Source of the DNA: JACKAF01 sp041391485
Lineage (GTDB): Bacteria > Bdellovibrionota > FAC87 > UBA2466 > JACKAF01
DNA: 64,000 bases
NCBI GenBank assembly: GCA_041391485.1
Contig: JAWKNY010000011.1
Span: 1 to 64,000 of the forward strand
Reading direction: 5' to 3'
The notes below the pieces were generated by a model. It saw only the letters and a program-made list of their open reading frames with translations. It ran no database searches and was not told where the DNA came from. Positions 18,311 through 26,371 of this stretch are shown in pieces; positions within the stretch are counted from its first letter, which is position 1; every line of letters begins with the position of its first letter. Position numbers and translations under genes: made by a program.

Positions 18311-19501
18311 ATGAAGATTCTAATTTCTGGCACAGGCATCGCGGGTCCTTCTCTTGCTTACTGGCTCCTAAAAACTGGGCACACACCGGTTCTACTGGAG
18401 AAGGCCCCGGCACTGCGAAAAGGCGGCTACATCATCGACTTCTGGGGCGCAGGCTTTGATATCGCGGAGAGAATGGGAATTCTCCCGCGACTCCAGCAAT
18501 GCGGTTACAAAGTGGACGACATCAAGTTTGTAAATCAGGCAGGCGACCGCATCGGAGGTTTTTCCGCAAAGGTATTTGATTCCGCAACCAATGGACGCTA
18601 CCTAAGCTTGGCAAGAAGCGAACTCGCCGCCGCCATCTACCAGGCCTTAGACGGACAGGTTGAGACCCGCTTTGATACGACCATTGAGTCACTTGTCCAG
18701 GAATCCAAAACGACCAAGGTCCGATTTAACAACGGGAGCAGTGAGAACTTTGATCTCGTCATCGGTGCCGACGGCTTGCACTCGCAGGTGAGGGAACTCA
18801 CTTTTGGCGCTTCATCGAAATACGAACGCTACCTCGGCTATAAGGTGGCGGCGTTTGAGACCGAAGGCTACACACCCCGCGAGGATCTCGTCTATGTGAT
18901 GTTCACGGAAGTCGGAAAACAGATCTCGCGCTTTACCATGCGCGACAACAAGACTTTGTTCCTCTTTATTTTCGCGGAGGATTCGGAAACACCTGAAAGC
19001 ACGCCACATGACTTAAATACACAAAAGAAGATCTTGGAACGGGAATTCTCTAACTCCGGATGGGAGTGCGCTCACATTCTGCGGGCCCTCGACGAAACGA
19101 ACACACTCTACTTTGATAGAGTCAGTCAGATTCGCATGCCACATTGGACGCAAGGACGAGTGGCCCTCGTCGGTGATTCGGCTTTCTGTCCCTCGCTTCT
19201 CTCAGGCCAAGGGACAGCGCTTGCGATGATAGGCGCGTACATGCTTGCGTACCAGCTCGAAGCGTTTTCGGGCGACCATGAAAAGGCCTTTCCAGCCTAC
19301 GAGCACGGGCTCCGTGCTTTTATGGACAAGAAACAAAAAGCGGCCGAGCAGTTTAGCGGCGCATTTGCCCCAAAAACGGCCTTCGGGCTTTTTTTCAGGA
19401 ATCAGATCACCAAGCTCTTTTCGGTTCCCTTCATTGCGGATATGGCAATGGGAAGAGAATTACGGGACGCCATTGAGTTGCCCGAATTTAAGGCCGCGTG
19501 A
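18311..19501 (+). CDS. FAD-dependent monooxygenase (PHBH/TetX-like)
   Basis: 396 residues of a class A flavoprotein hydroxylase. Visible are the Rossmann GxGxxG (ISGTGIAGPS, residues 4-13), the DG motif region (VIGADGLHSQVRELTFG, about 150-166) and the GD motif (RVALVGDSAFCPSLLSGQGTALAM, about 285-308 split around the flavin). Such enzymes use NAD(P)H and O2 to hydroxylate aromatic or polyketide-like substrates; TetX is a relative, but a resistance role cannot be claimed. Substrate unknown. It leads a tight same-strand cluster with an MBL-like protein (12 bases downstream) and a TMEM175-like channel. Confidence 0.85.
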   Translation: MKILISGTGIAGPSLAYWLLKTGHTPVLLEKAPALRKGGYIIDFWGAGFDIAERMGILPRLQQCGYKVDDIKFVNQAGDRIGGFSAKVFDSATNGRYLSLARSELAAAIYQALDGQVETRFDTTIESLVQESKTTKVRFNNGSSENFDLVIGADGLHSQVRELTFGASSKYERYLGYKVAAFETEGYTPREDLVYVMFTEVGKQISRFTMRDNKTLFLFIFAEDSETPESTPHDLNTQKKILEREFSNSGWECAHILRALDETNTLYFDRVSQIRMPHWTQGRVALVGDSAFCPSLLSGQGTALAMIGAYMLAYQLEAFSGDHEKAFPAYEHGLRAFMDKKQKAAEQFSGAFAPKTAFGLFFRNQITKLFSVPFIADMAMGRELRDAIELPEFKAA

Positions 19502-19513
19502 TACAGGAAAGCC

Positions 19514-20236
19514 ATGGACGCTTCAGCTAGACCCTTTCCCCCGGCGCGCTCACACCGCGAGCCTATAGAGATTTTTCCGAGCCTCTTCTGCGTCACGGGA
19601 ACGGTCCGCTTGTCCCGGTGGGTACAAGTCCCCCGCAACATGTACGTCTTTAAGCAAGACGACGGGCTTTGTTTAATCAATAGCATCCGGCTGTCGGAAG
19701 CGGGGCTCAAGCAGCTAGACGGAATGGGGCGGGTAACGGATCTGGTACGCATCGGCTGGTTTCACGGCATGGACGATCCCTTCTATTTGGACCGTTATAA
19801 ACCCACCTACTGGGGCCTGCCCGGCGGCCAAACCAACCGCAAAATCCAACCCGATCGTAAATTGGAAGATGGCGGGGCTTTTCCAATCCCCAACAGCACG
19901 GTACAGATTTTCTCCACCACCAAAAGGCCCGAAGCCGTCGTGTGCCTTAACGACCACGGTGGAATACTACTGACCTGCGATGCCATTATGAATCTGGATG
20001 CCAAAGGCTTCGGCTACAACTTAATCGCGCGCTACGGTTTGAAGTTACAGAAACACCCAGCTGTGCGAAGTGGCCCACTCTGGAAAAAATTTTGCGAGCC
20101 CAAAGTGAGTGACTACGAACGCGTCCAAACTTTGCGCTATCAACACCTAATCAGTGGACACGGTGATCCGGTTCTCAACTCGGCCCACACTGCCGTTGAT
20201 ACATTGATTAATCATGAATTTAGGAACGCACAATGA
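19514..20236 (+). CDS. Metallo-beta-lactamase-fold-like protein
   Basis: 240 residues that follow an MBL-fold-like course: an opening strand pair (LFCVTGTVRLSRWVQVPRNMYVF, QDDGLCLINS), an LLTCDAI strand and the near-C-terminal HLISGHGDPV. The canonical HxHxDH zinc motif is absent; FHGMDDPFY (about 76-84) occupies its place, so the enzyme may bind metal differently or not at all. It sits between the FAD monooxygenase and a channel gene and overlaps the latter by ATGA. Resembles uncharacterised MBL-like proteins; no reaction can be assigned. Confidence 0.6.
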   Translation: MDASARPFPPARSHREPIEIFPSLFCVTGTVRLSRWVQVPRNMYVFKQDDGLCLINSIRLSEAGLKQLDGMGRVTDLVRIGWFHGMDDPFYLDRYKPTYWGLPGGQTNRKIQPDRKLEDGGAFPIPNSTVQIFSTTKRPEAVVCLNDHGGILLTCDAIMNLDAKGFGYNLIARYGLKLQKHPAVRSGPLWKKFCEPKVSDYERVQTLRYQHLISGHGDPVLNSAHTAVDTLINHEFRNAQ

Positions 20237-20811
20237 AGATGGAAAAAAACCGACTGGAAGCTTTTAGTGATGGGGTGCTCGCCATCATCATTACGATCAT
20301 GGTGCTGGAGTTAAAAGTTCCTCACGGCGATACGTGGAAGGATCTCTTTCCACTGCTTCCAGTTTTTTTGAGTTATGTTTTGAGCTTTGTTTACCTCGGA
20401 ATTTACTGGAATAACCACCACCACATGATGCACCTCTGTCAGAGAGCCAATGGGTCCATCCTGTGGGCAAATCTCCACCTGCTTTTCTGGCTGTCACTCA
20501 TCCCCTTTACCACCGGGTGGATGGGCGAGAATCACTTTTCTGCCGCTCCCTGCCTCTTGTACGGGCTTGTGTTCTTTTTTGCTGGAGCGGCGTACTGGCT
20601 ACTCCAACACAGCATCATCGCCTCCCAAGGATCAGACTCCGTACTCAAGCAAGCCGTCGGAAACGACTGGAAGGGAAGACTGTCGCCCGTTATGTATTTG
20701 ATCGCCATCGCTTCCACCTTTTACATGCCGGAGATAGCTCTCGGCATCTACGTACTGGTGGCACTTATCTGGGTGATTCCCGATAAACGCATCGAACGCG
20801 TGACCTGTTAG
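20233..20811 (+). CDS. TMEM175/DUF1211-family potassium channel-like protein
   Basis: 192 residues with several transmembrane segments. The N-terminal NRLEAFSDGVLAIIITIMVLELKVP carries the FSDG signature that lines the pore of TMEM175 channels. Bacterial members generally have one six-helix unit of about 200 residues and assemble as tetramers conducting K+. Further motifs NLHLLFWLSLIPF and the W-rich middle agree with the family. Starts in an ATGA overlap with the MBL-like gene. Confidence 0.88.
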   Translation: MKMEKNRLEAFSDGVLAIIITIMVLELKVPHGDTWKDLFPLLPVFLSYVLSFVYLGIYWNNHHHMMHLCQRANGSILWANLHLLFWLSLIPFTTGWMGENHFSAAPCLLYGLVFFFAGAAYWLLQHSIIASQGSDSVLKQAVGNDWKGRLSPVMYLIAIASTFYMPEIALGIYVLVALIWVIPDKRIERVTC

Positions 20812-20885
20812 GCGCCCCCCGGAAGTCATTGACTCTGCGCTCCAACGTGTATAGACCGCGAGAAACACCGATCCCGGAGGTTTGG

Positions 20886-21794
20886 ATGCGCTATGGAATG
20901 AACCTGCTGCTTTGGACGGACGAGTTAACAGAAGCCGCCCTGCCCACCCTAGAAAGACTCAAAACCATCGGCTACGACAATGTAGAAATCCCTATCATGA
21001 AGGGTGACCCTGACGACTTTTACCGGTGGTCCAAAAAGCTGGACGAATTGGGTCTAGAAAGATCCGTCGTCACGGTACGCACAGCCGACGACAACCCTAT
21101 CAGCCGAGATCGGAACACTCGCGAATTGGGCGTGGCCCGTACGAAGCAGGCCCTAGATTGCTGCGAAGCGATCGGAGCCAAGCTCCTAGCGGGACCCTTT
21201 CATTCCGCTCTGGGCGTTTTTTCGGGACGGGGCCCCACGGCGGAAGAGTGGAGCTACGGCGTCGAGAGCATGCAGCGAGTGGCAGAGTACGCCGAGCGAC
21301 GCGGGATAACGTTAGGGCTCGAATACCTAAACCGCTTCGAATGCTATTTTCTGAATTCGGCAGAGGACACCGCCCGCTTCGTCGAGGTAGTGGATAACCC
21401 GAGATGCCAGATGATCTACGACACCTTCCACGCCCACATTGAGGAAAAGTCTGTAGAAGACTCTCTACTTCGATCGCAAAAACATTTGGTGCACGTGCAT
21501 GTATCCGAAAACGATCGCGGCACTCCTGGAGAGGGCCAAGTCCGCTGGGAGGAAACCTTCCGTTCGCTGATAGAGATGCAGTACGAAGGCGTCTTGATGG
21601 TGGAAGCTTTCGGTCTGGCCTTACCGTCCCTTGCCGCGGCCACCAAAATCTGGCGCCGGATGTACCGCGACGAGTTTCAGCTTGCCAAGGACGCTTTGGC
21701 CTTCATGCGCTACCAGTGGGAGGACAACCTCGCACACGGGCGACGCTCACGGTTTAGCAAACTATCGGCCAACTATTCAGGATTAGGTACGTAG
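20886..21794 (+). CDS. Sugar isomerase/epimerase TIM-barrel protein (D-psicose/tagatose 3-epimerase-like)
   Basis: Start at ATG 20886, five bases after a GGAGG site. The 302-residue product follows the xylose-isomerase-like TIM barrel: MNLLLW strand 1, GPFHSALGVF, then metal-site blocks LEYLNRFE (Glu), YDTFHAHIEE (Asp/His), HVHVSENDR (His) and MVEAF (Glu). LEYLNRFECYFLN is close to the EVLNRFE segment of ketose 3-epimerases. Likely a Mn/Co-dependent epimerisation of a free ketose, exact sugar unknown. Its 3' end overlaps by 22 bases the convergent gene. Confidence 0.85.
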   Translation: MRYGMNLLLWTDELTEAALPTLERLKTIGYDNVEIPIMKGDPDDFYRWSKKLDELGLERSVVTVRTADDNPISRDRNTRELGVARTKQALDCCEAIGAKLLAGPFHSALGVFSGRGPTAEEWSYGVESMQRVAEYAERRGITLGLEYLNRFECYFLNSAEDTARFVEVVDNPRCQMIYDTFHAHIEEKSVEDSLLRSQKHLVHVHVSENDRGTPGEGQVRWEETFRSLIEMQYEGVLMVEAFGLALPSLAAATKIWRRMYRDEFQLAKDALAFMRYQWEDNLAHGRRSRFSKLSANYSGLGT

Positions 21795-22432
21795 ACAGTC
21801 ACTTCTGTCGTGGAAATCATCCCTTCAACTGAAACAAGCCCGTCGTTGAAAACAAAGCGCGGGCGGAAGGGCTCGTCTCGGCGCATGCGAATTTGCGCGC
21901 CACTCTGTTCCTCAAATTCCACCAAACCGTCCATGACCAGGAACTTGGCGACATCCATAGGAGTAGGATTCGGGCCGGAGTGGTCGATCCGGCGAAGCAC
22001 ATCTTCAGGAGCCAGAAGAACCGCGGGCTCTCCGTTTTCAAGTTTGGCCCAATCTCCGGACTCAAACTGAGCCGGAAACTCAATGAACTCGTCCCCGATT
22101 CCGGACCACCACCGCACCCGCACCCCATCGGCTTTGGGGTAAAACGCGAGCCACACATCCATCAAAGCGGTGTCGTTCACAACGCTCTCTATTTCAAGCG
22201 GTTGATCACTCATGGAGATAATCGACTTCATCCGCATGTCGACACTTCGGGGTTTGTAAATAACGGCGCGGAGTTCAGCGGCATCGCGAGCGAAAATGAG
22301 TTCGCACTTTAGAACTTCAACTCGAACGCTTTCACCTTTTTGGTGGTCGTCGGCAGCGGCGTTCCTAAGAGGCGCGAAAACAATGCAGAATCCTAAAAGT
22401 AGCCGCGAAAAGTTTTTTGCCCCGAGCCGCAT
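21773..22432 (-). CDS. Exported protein of unknown function, 219 residues
   Basis: Not recognised. It starts MRLGAKNFSRLLLGFCIVFAPLRNAAADD, a signal peptide ending in an Ala-rich cleavage site. The mature part is beta-rich with Trp/Phe pairs (DVWLAFYPKADGVRVRWWSG) and ends TEVTVYVPNPE. No cysteines besides those near the signal and one further inside. Convergent and slightly overlapping the epimerase gene. Probably periplasmic. Confidence 0.68.
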   Translation of the reverse strand: MRLGAKNFSRLLLGFCIVFAPLRNAAADDHQKGESVRVEVLKCELIFARDAAELRAVIYKPRSVDMRMKSIISMSDQPLEIESVVNDTALMDVWLAFYPKADGVRVRWWSGIGDEFIEFPAQFESGDWAKLENGEPAVLLAPEDVLRRIDHSGPNPTPMDVAKFLVMDGLVEFEEQSGAQIRMRRDEPFRPRFVFNDGLVSVEGMISTTEVTVYVPNPE

Positions 22433-22620
22433 GTTTCCCCCTTTTGAGATTGGCGTTCAGGGTGCCGCATTGCGCCATACCCGTCAAGCCAAGCGGGACA
22501 ATCTTGACTACATGAGTCGAACCGTGATTCCAATGGAGTTCAAGCCTGAAAACAGGCGAGTTGGGGGGTCTGGTTTCGGTGCATCTATTATTTTCCCCAA
22601 TATTTGATGGAGACAGGACG

Positions 22621-22893
22621 ATGAAGAAGTTCTTAATTGTTGCCCTTTTCCTTTCGGCGGCGGGCGCCTACGCGGATATTGTGATCCCTCCGCAATTTGA
22701 AACCAAAGTGAAGTGCACGACTCTCGATGGAGATCGCACGGGAAAGCCCAGCGATGCGGCGATCACTAACTGGATTGCGAAAGTGGAATCGGCTGAAAGC
22801 ATTTCGGCGGAAACCAAATCGGTCAGTGTCAGTGCGCTGGGACGGAACAAGTTCCTCGTTTGTGCGACCTACAAAGCTGAGAATCCGCAATAA
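22621..22893 (+). CDS. Small exported protein, 90 residues
   Basis: The ATG at 22621 follows GGAGACAGG. A signal peptide (MKKFLIVALFLSAAGAYA) precedes a 70-residue mature protein with two cysteines (KVKCTTLDG and FLVCATYK) that could pair. Family not recognised. It stands alone in an otherwise gene-free gap of about 470 bases between 22433 and 22901. Confidence 0.65.
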   Translation: MKKFLIVALFLSAAGAYADIVIPPQFETKVKCTTLDGDRTGKPSDAAITNWIAKVESAESISAETKSVSVSALGRNKFLVCATYKAENPQ

Positions 22894-22901
22894 CGGTATG
22901 A

Positions 22902-23999
22902 ATGGGGTGGGGGTCCAAGGGCTTCCACCCTTCTTCTATGCTTTTATCAGCTGATAATTTCGCACTTAAACATCTCGACAGGGTCCGCTCGCAAATTCTG
23001 CGCGTAACCATGGCTTCGCCCGTATTGCGTGCGCTCTACCTCGATCGATCCCGTCGGCTTTTCTCACTGACGTTGGCTGCGATGGCCATCAACCTGGTTC
23101 TCGCTTCACTCTTCCCGCTCTGGCTGCTGGCCTTTTCGCCAGCGCTTTGGGGGCTGCCTCACCTGGTTGCGAGTCTTCGTTACAGCGCGCGCCCTACAGA
23201 CAATTCAAGAGGAGCGCTTTTTGCTTTAGCCATCCTAAGCGTGCTTCTCATAGCCATCCGAGTATGGGCAGATGCCACTGCGTCGACCCATTGGCTTCTC
23301 GTGGACAGACGCCTGGAATTTGCCGGTTTGCTCCTCGCCGTTTTTATTCTCGCGGCTTCCCGCATGCAGGCGGCCGTAAGCTTCGGGCGGCTTCTCCCGC
23401 TCTTTGCCGGAGTTTTGTTTTTTCCGCGCCTGACACTCGGGGGGCTGCTGTACGCTCACCATTTCATCGCATTTTTTATGTGGCACCGAGAGGCTTCCAC
23501 CCGCAAAGAAGAACAGAAAATTGCGGGCCTACTGCTACTGTTCACGCTCGCGCATCTTATTATCTTCGCGGGCTACCTGGACTCTCTCTTTTTTGTTTTT
23601 CCAAATTTCATGGAGTTGCCCTTTGCAGGCCTGAGCCTTGGGGAGGTTGGCCAATCCATTTTTGGAGACTTTGTATCAAGCCCAATCATCTGGTGTCGCC
23701 TCGTCGTGGCTTTCGCTTTCGGCCAATCCGTCCACTATTTCATTTGGCTGCGAGCCATCCCCGAGCAACGCCTTCCCTACAGCACGCCCACAAGCTTTCG
23801 CCAAAGCGCTGCATGGCTCGCGAAGGATCTCGGAAATCACGGCGCGCGGTGGGCGGTCGTTTTTACGCTTGCGGGCTCATTGATGTGGTTTCTGCTCGCT
23901 TTCCCGGTGGCACGCGTTGCCTATATCTCTATCGCCGCTTACCACGGGTTTATTGAAATTGCGTCTCTGGCTTTGGGTCGGGCGAGGGCTTCAGCGTGA
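22902..23999 (+). CDS. Polytopic membrane protein rich in intramembrane histidines
   Basis: 365 residues, about eight hydrophobic segments. Histidines recur inside or at the edges of these helices: LPHLVASLRY, AHHFIAFFMWHRE, VHYFIWLRAIPE and YHGFIEIASL. That spacing recalls metal- or haem-binding membrane enzymes such as the Brp/Blh dioxygenases or fatty-acid hydroxylases, but no family signature is complete and I do not name it. The start at ATG 22902 has no clear ribosome site; ATG 22938 is an alternative. It overlaps the following membrane gene by GTGA, implying coupled translation and a shared complex. Confidence 0.7.
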   Translation: MGWGSKGFHPSSMLLSADNFALKHLDRVRSQILRVTMASPVLRALYLDRSRRLFSLTLAAMAINLVLASLFPLWLLAFSPALWGLPHLVASLRYSARPTDNSRGALFALAILSVLLIAIRVWADATASTHWLLVDRRLEFAGLLLAVFILAASRMQAAVSFGRLLPLFAGVLFFPRLTLGGLLYAHHFIAFFMWHREASTRKEEQKIAGLLLLFTLAHLIIFAGYLDSLFFVFPNFMELPFAGLSLGEVGQSIFGDFVSSPIIWCRLVVAFAFGQSVHYFIWLRAIPEQRLPYSTPTSFRQSAAWLAKDLGNHGARWAVVFTLAGSLMWFLLAFPVARVAYISIAAYHGFIEIASLALGRARASA

Positions 24000-24463
24000 G
24001 GTTCTGCAATCTCCCCCACTCTCTGCTACTTTACTTTTTTTCTTCTTCGAGCGTTCCTCCTGAGTGCCGAGAGTACCTGAACGCTAACTCGCTAGACGGA
24101 GTTTTCGGGGTTACTGGGGGCACCTATTTTGTTTTCTTTCTACTCACCACCGCCCTTGAAGCACCCGTTTACTGGTATTTTCTGAAAGGTGAAATCCGTC
24201 CCACGTCTCGACTGGTGGCGGTGGTTATTTGTCTTAATCTCTGCACGCACCCGCTCGCTATCTTGGGATTTCCCCAATTCTTCGCACTCGCCGGTTTCAC
24301 AAAACTCACGGCCTTGCTATTCACCGAGTTGTTTGCGCTCCTAGTGGAAGGATTGGTTTTATGGAAAGTGTTGCAGATTAGCCCCAAAGCAAGCTTTGCT
24401 GCTTCTTTTACCGCTAACCTCTTTTCATGGGAATTGGGCGGGCTTATCGCCGTGTTCCTGTAA
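23996..24463 (+). CDS. Small polytopic membrane protein coupled to the His-rich one
   Basis: 155 residues from a GTG start inside the stop of the previous gene (GTGA). About four hydrophobic helices are seen, with acidic residues inside them (TTALEAPVYWYFLKGE, FTELFALLVEGLVLWKVL, NLFSWELGG) and THPLAILGFPQF in a loop. Two N-terminal cysteines flank the first helix. Not recognised. The overlap argues that it works with the His-rich membrane protein. Confidence 0.65.
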   Translation: MRFCNLPHSLLLYFFSSSSVPPECREYLNANSLDGVFGVTGGTYFVFFLLTTALEAPVYWYFLKGEIRPTSRLVAVVICLNLCTHPLAILGFPQFFALAGFTKLTALLFTELFALLVEGLVLWKVLQISPKASFAASFTANLFSWELGGLIAVFL

Positions 24464-24474
24464 GTTTGAACCCT

Positions 24475-24501
24475 TGATCCTGTTTTGGATCACTTTGATC
24501 C
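24475..24501. promoter_or_regulatory. Palindromic operator GGATCA-N3-TGATCC upstream of lipoprotein gene
   Basis: GGATCA-CTT-TGATCC (24487-24501) is a 15-base palindrome; a further TGATCC half-site lies at 24475-24480, making a second inverted pair with the same GGATCA. The same palindrome occurs at 25505-25519 before the TIGR02147 regulator gene. It is the natural candidate for the regulator's binding site. Confidence 0.6.
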
Positions 24502-24590
24502 ACGATCGATAGCTTCTTAGGCCGCAGAAGGGCTATTAAGCCCCATCACCAAGCTCGTTCACAAAAACCAGAAAATTTATTGGAGAACTT

Positions 24591-25446
24591 ATGAAACGTA
24601 TCAGATTACAATGGATAACCTTAAGCCTTACAACACTAGCACTCACAGTGCTGCTTTCCGCATGCGGCGACTCAGAGACGATCCCGCATATAGAAACGTT
24701 ACGGCGTACCCAAACCGTTATCTACGACGCTCAGAAAAAGGAGCTGCACGCGCGTGTAGAACTTCGGGAAGCTGCTTCCAGATGGCACGCCATTCCTGAG
24801 TCCGGCACTTTGACCTTCGAGGGTCTTTCCATGCCGTTGGCAAAAAAACAGGAGGGAGACGACGAAAAGGCCCCCTTATTATGATGACTCTCGAAAATCA
24901 TACCCGAAAAACAGCTACCAGTTTGACTGGCCAAGTGAAGGTGTCCTGACTGATGAAGTAGTCCTTTCCCGGAGAAATCGGCTTCAGCAGTAAAGCCAGA
25001 GCAAGCTATACCTCTCAAACCGAAGGGCACTTTCTCGGTAAGACTCGCCCAGACCTTCTCCCCATAGAGTCGGACGAGGAGCCGCAAGAAACTTCTACAA
25101 ATGAAGAACTGGGTATTTGATACAATCCACCTCCGGTGACGACCTTTTTGATGGGGCCTTTGTGCCAGCGAATGGCGCACGGGAAATCACACTTAGCTAT
25201 GAGGAGTTCCTTTCCAAGCGGGTAATCCGCACGCTTGCTACCCATCCCGATGTCGAAGGCATCGCGAGGGCCTTTGTCATCTCGATGTTCGACGGCTTTA
25301 CGCAACATTACGCTATTCGCGCAGCAAGAATCCGTCGCCTGGAATCGCAAAGTGAATCCCAAAAGCACAGCTCGGACCTAAAACATGTTACGCACGCGAT
25401 CTACTTGTCCGCGCCTATCCAACTTATCAAAGTGCCAAAGAAGTAA
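24591..25446 (+). pseudogene. Lipoprotein of unknown function, frameshifted
   Basis: The ATG at 24591 follows GGAGA and encodes a lipoprotein signal (TTLALTVLLSAC, lipobox LSAC). The mature part starts GDSETIPHIETLRRTQ. The frame is lost near 24880 and regained after about 25115 (LIQSTSGDDLFDGAFVPANG), ending IQLIKVPKK at 25446. Product length would be about 280 residues. No family recognised. It is bracketed by two copies of a palindromic operator and closed by an intrinsic terminator, so it probably belongs to the regulon of the TIGR02147 protein encoded next. Confidence 0.6.
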
Positions 25447-25452
25447 AAATCA

Positions 25453-25490
25453 GGCACGTGGTGGGCCCCGTCCGCCACGTGCCATTTTTT
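25453..25490 (+). terminator. Intrinsic terminator
   Basis: Perfect 9-base stem GGCACGTGG / CCACGTGCC around a GC-rich loop, followed directly by ATTTTTT. Classic rho-independent terminator ending the lipoprotein transcript before the regulator's promoter. Confidence 0.85.
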
Positions 25491-25504
25491 GACACCTTAT
25501 TTTT

Positions 25505-25519
25505 GGATCACTGTGATCC
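25505..25519. promoter_or_regulatory. Palindromic operator GGATCA-N3-TGATCC before TIGR02147 gene
   Basis: GGATCA-CTG-TGATCC, same arms and spacing as the site at 24487, in the same sequence setting (TTTTGGATCACT-TGATCC). It lies 42-57 bases before the regulator start, around the expected -35 region, consistent with autoregulation. Confidence 0.6.
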
Positions 25520-25550
25520 TTTTTTGTGGATTTTGATCGCACTTTTTTGC

Positions 25551-25561
25551 TATAAGACTGC
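25551..25561 (+). promoter_or_regulatory. Candidate -10 element, possible leaderless start
   Basis: TATAAG at 25551-25556 is a good -10 element, but it ends only five bases before the ATG at 25562, so transcription would begin at or next to the start codon. No Shine-Dalgarno sequence precedes the ATG. A leaderless mRNA is therefore likely. Confidence 0.45.
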
Positions 25562-26371
25562 ATGCTTTTAGACGCTGGATCCTATCGCCAGTTCCTCAAC
25601 GAGGAGCTGTCCCGACGCTTGCGCGCAAATCCGCAATACTCTCAACGTGCGTTTGCAAAACAGCTACGCATGAGCCCGGGAGAAATATCTGAAATTCTAA
25701 AAGGCAAACGCCGCCTCTCCTTGAAGGGGGCGGTGCGAGTATCCACAGGACTCGGCTTAAACCCGACCGAAGCAAAATACCTTCTCTATCTCATTCAAAG
25801 GGAGAAAGCGGAGGACGCCCCGGAAAGAAACCCAATTCCGAGTGAAGAAGAACTACTTCAGGATCTGCCCAAAGAGCGCACCCTAGGCTTAGACATCTTT
25901 CGAGTTGTTTCAGATTGGCACCACTTCGCAATTTTAAATCTTTTTGAAAGCGAGTACTTCGAAGCCACTGAGACGTGGATCGCTCATCAGTTGGGCCTAT
26001 CTCGGCCCGAGGTGCGCATTGCAGTGGAGCGGCTGGAGCGCGTCGGACTGTTGGAACGGTCGCGGGGAAAACTGCGTCCCGTCAGTGACTACGTACTCTC
26101 CCCGGACGGCATTCCATCGGAAGCGATCCGCAATTATCATCGTCAGATTTTGGATAAAGCCAAGGCTGCCCTCGACACGCAAGCCTTGGAGGAGCGCGAA
26201 ATCACCGGCGCATGTTTGACCGTTCGCAAGCGCGATCTCAAAGCCATGAAGAAGGACGTTTCTGAATTTCTCGATTTGATGGTTTCAAAATACGCGAAAG
26301 GTTCCAATCGAACTGAAGTGTACCAGTTGGAAGCGGCGCTTTTTCGCCTTTCAAAAGGGGAGCAAAAGTGA
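25562..26371 (+). CDS. TIGR02147/DUF4423-family transcriptional regulator
   Basis: 269 residues. An N-terminal XRE-like helix-turn-helix (YSQRAFAKQLRMSPGEISEILKGKRRLS, about 26-53, split around the recognition helix) is followed by a winged-helix-like middle (HQLGLSRPEVRIAVERLERVGLLERS) and a C-terminal helical domain (LTVRKRDLKAMKKDVSEFLDLMV). This layout is the TIGR02147 family, abundant in Fibrobacteres and Bdellovibrio-like bacteria, where genes often sit next to exported proteins. The next gene begins inside its stop codon (GTGA). A palindromic site lies in its own promoter and another before the upstream lipoprotein gene. Confidence 0.9.
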   Translation: MLLDAGSYRQFLNEELSRRLRANPQYSQRAFAKQLRMSPGEISEILKGKRRLSLKGAVRVSTGLGLNPTEAKYLLYLIQREKAEDAPERNPIPSEEELLQDLPKERTLGLDIFRVVSDWHHFAILNLFESEYFEATETWIAHQLGLSRPEVRIAVERLERVGLLERSRGKLRPVSDYVLSPDGIPSEAIRNYHRQILDKAKAALDTQALEEREITGACLTVRKRDLKAMKKDVSEFLDLMVSKYAKGSNRTEVYQLEAALFRLSKGEQK

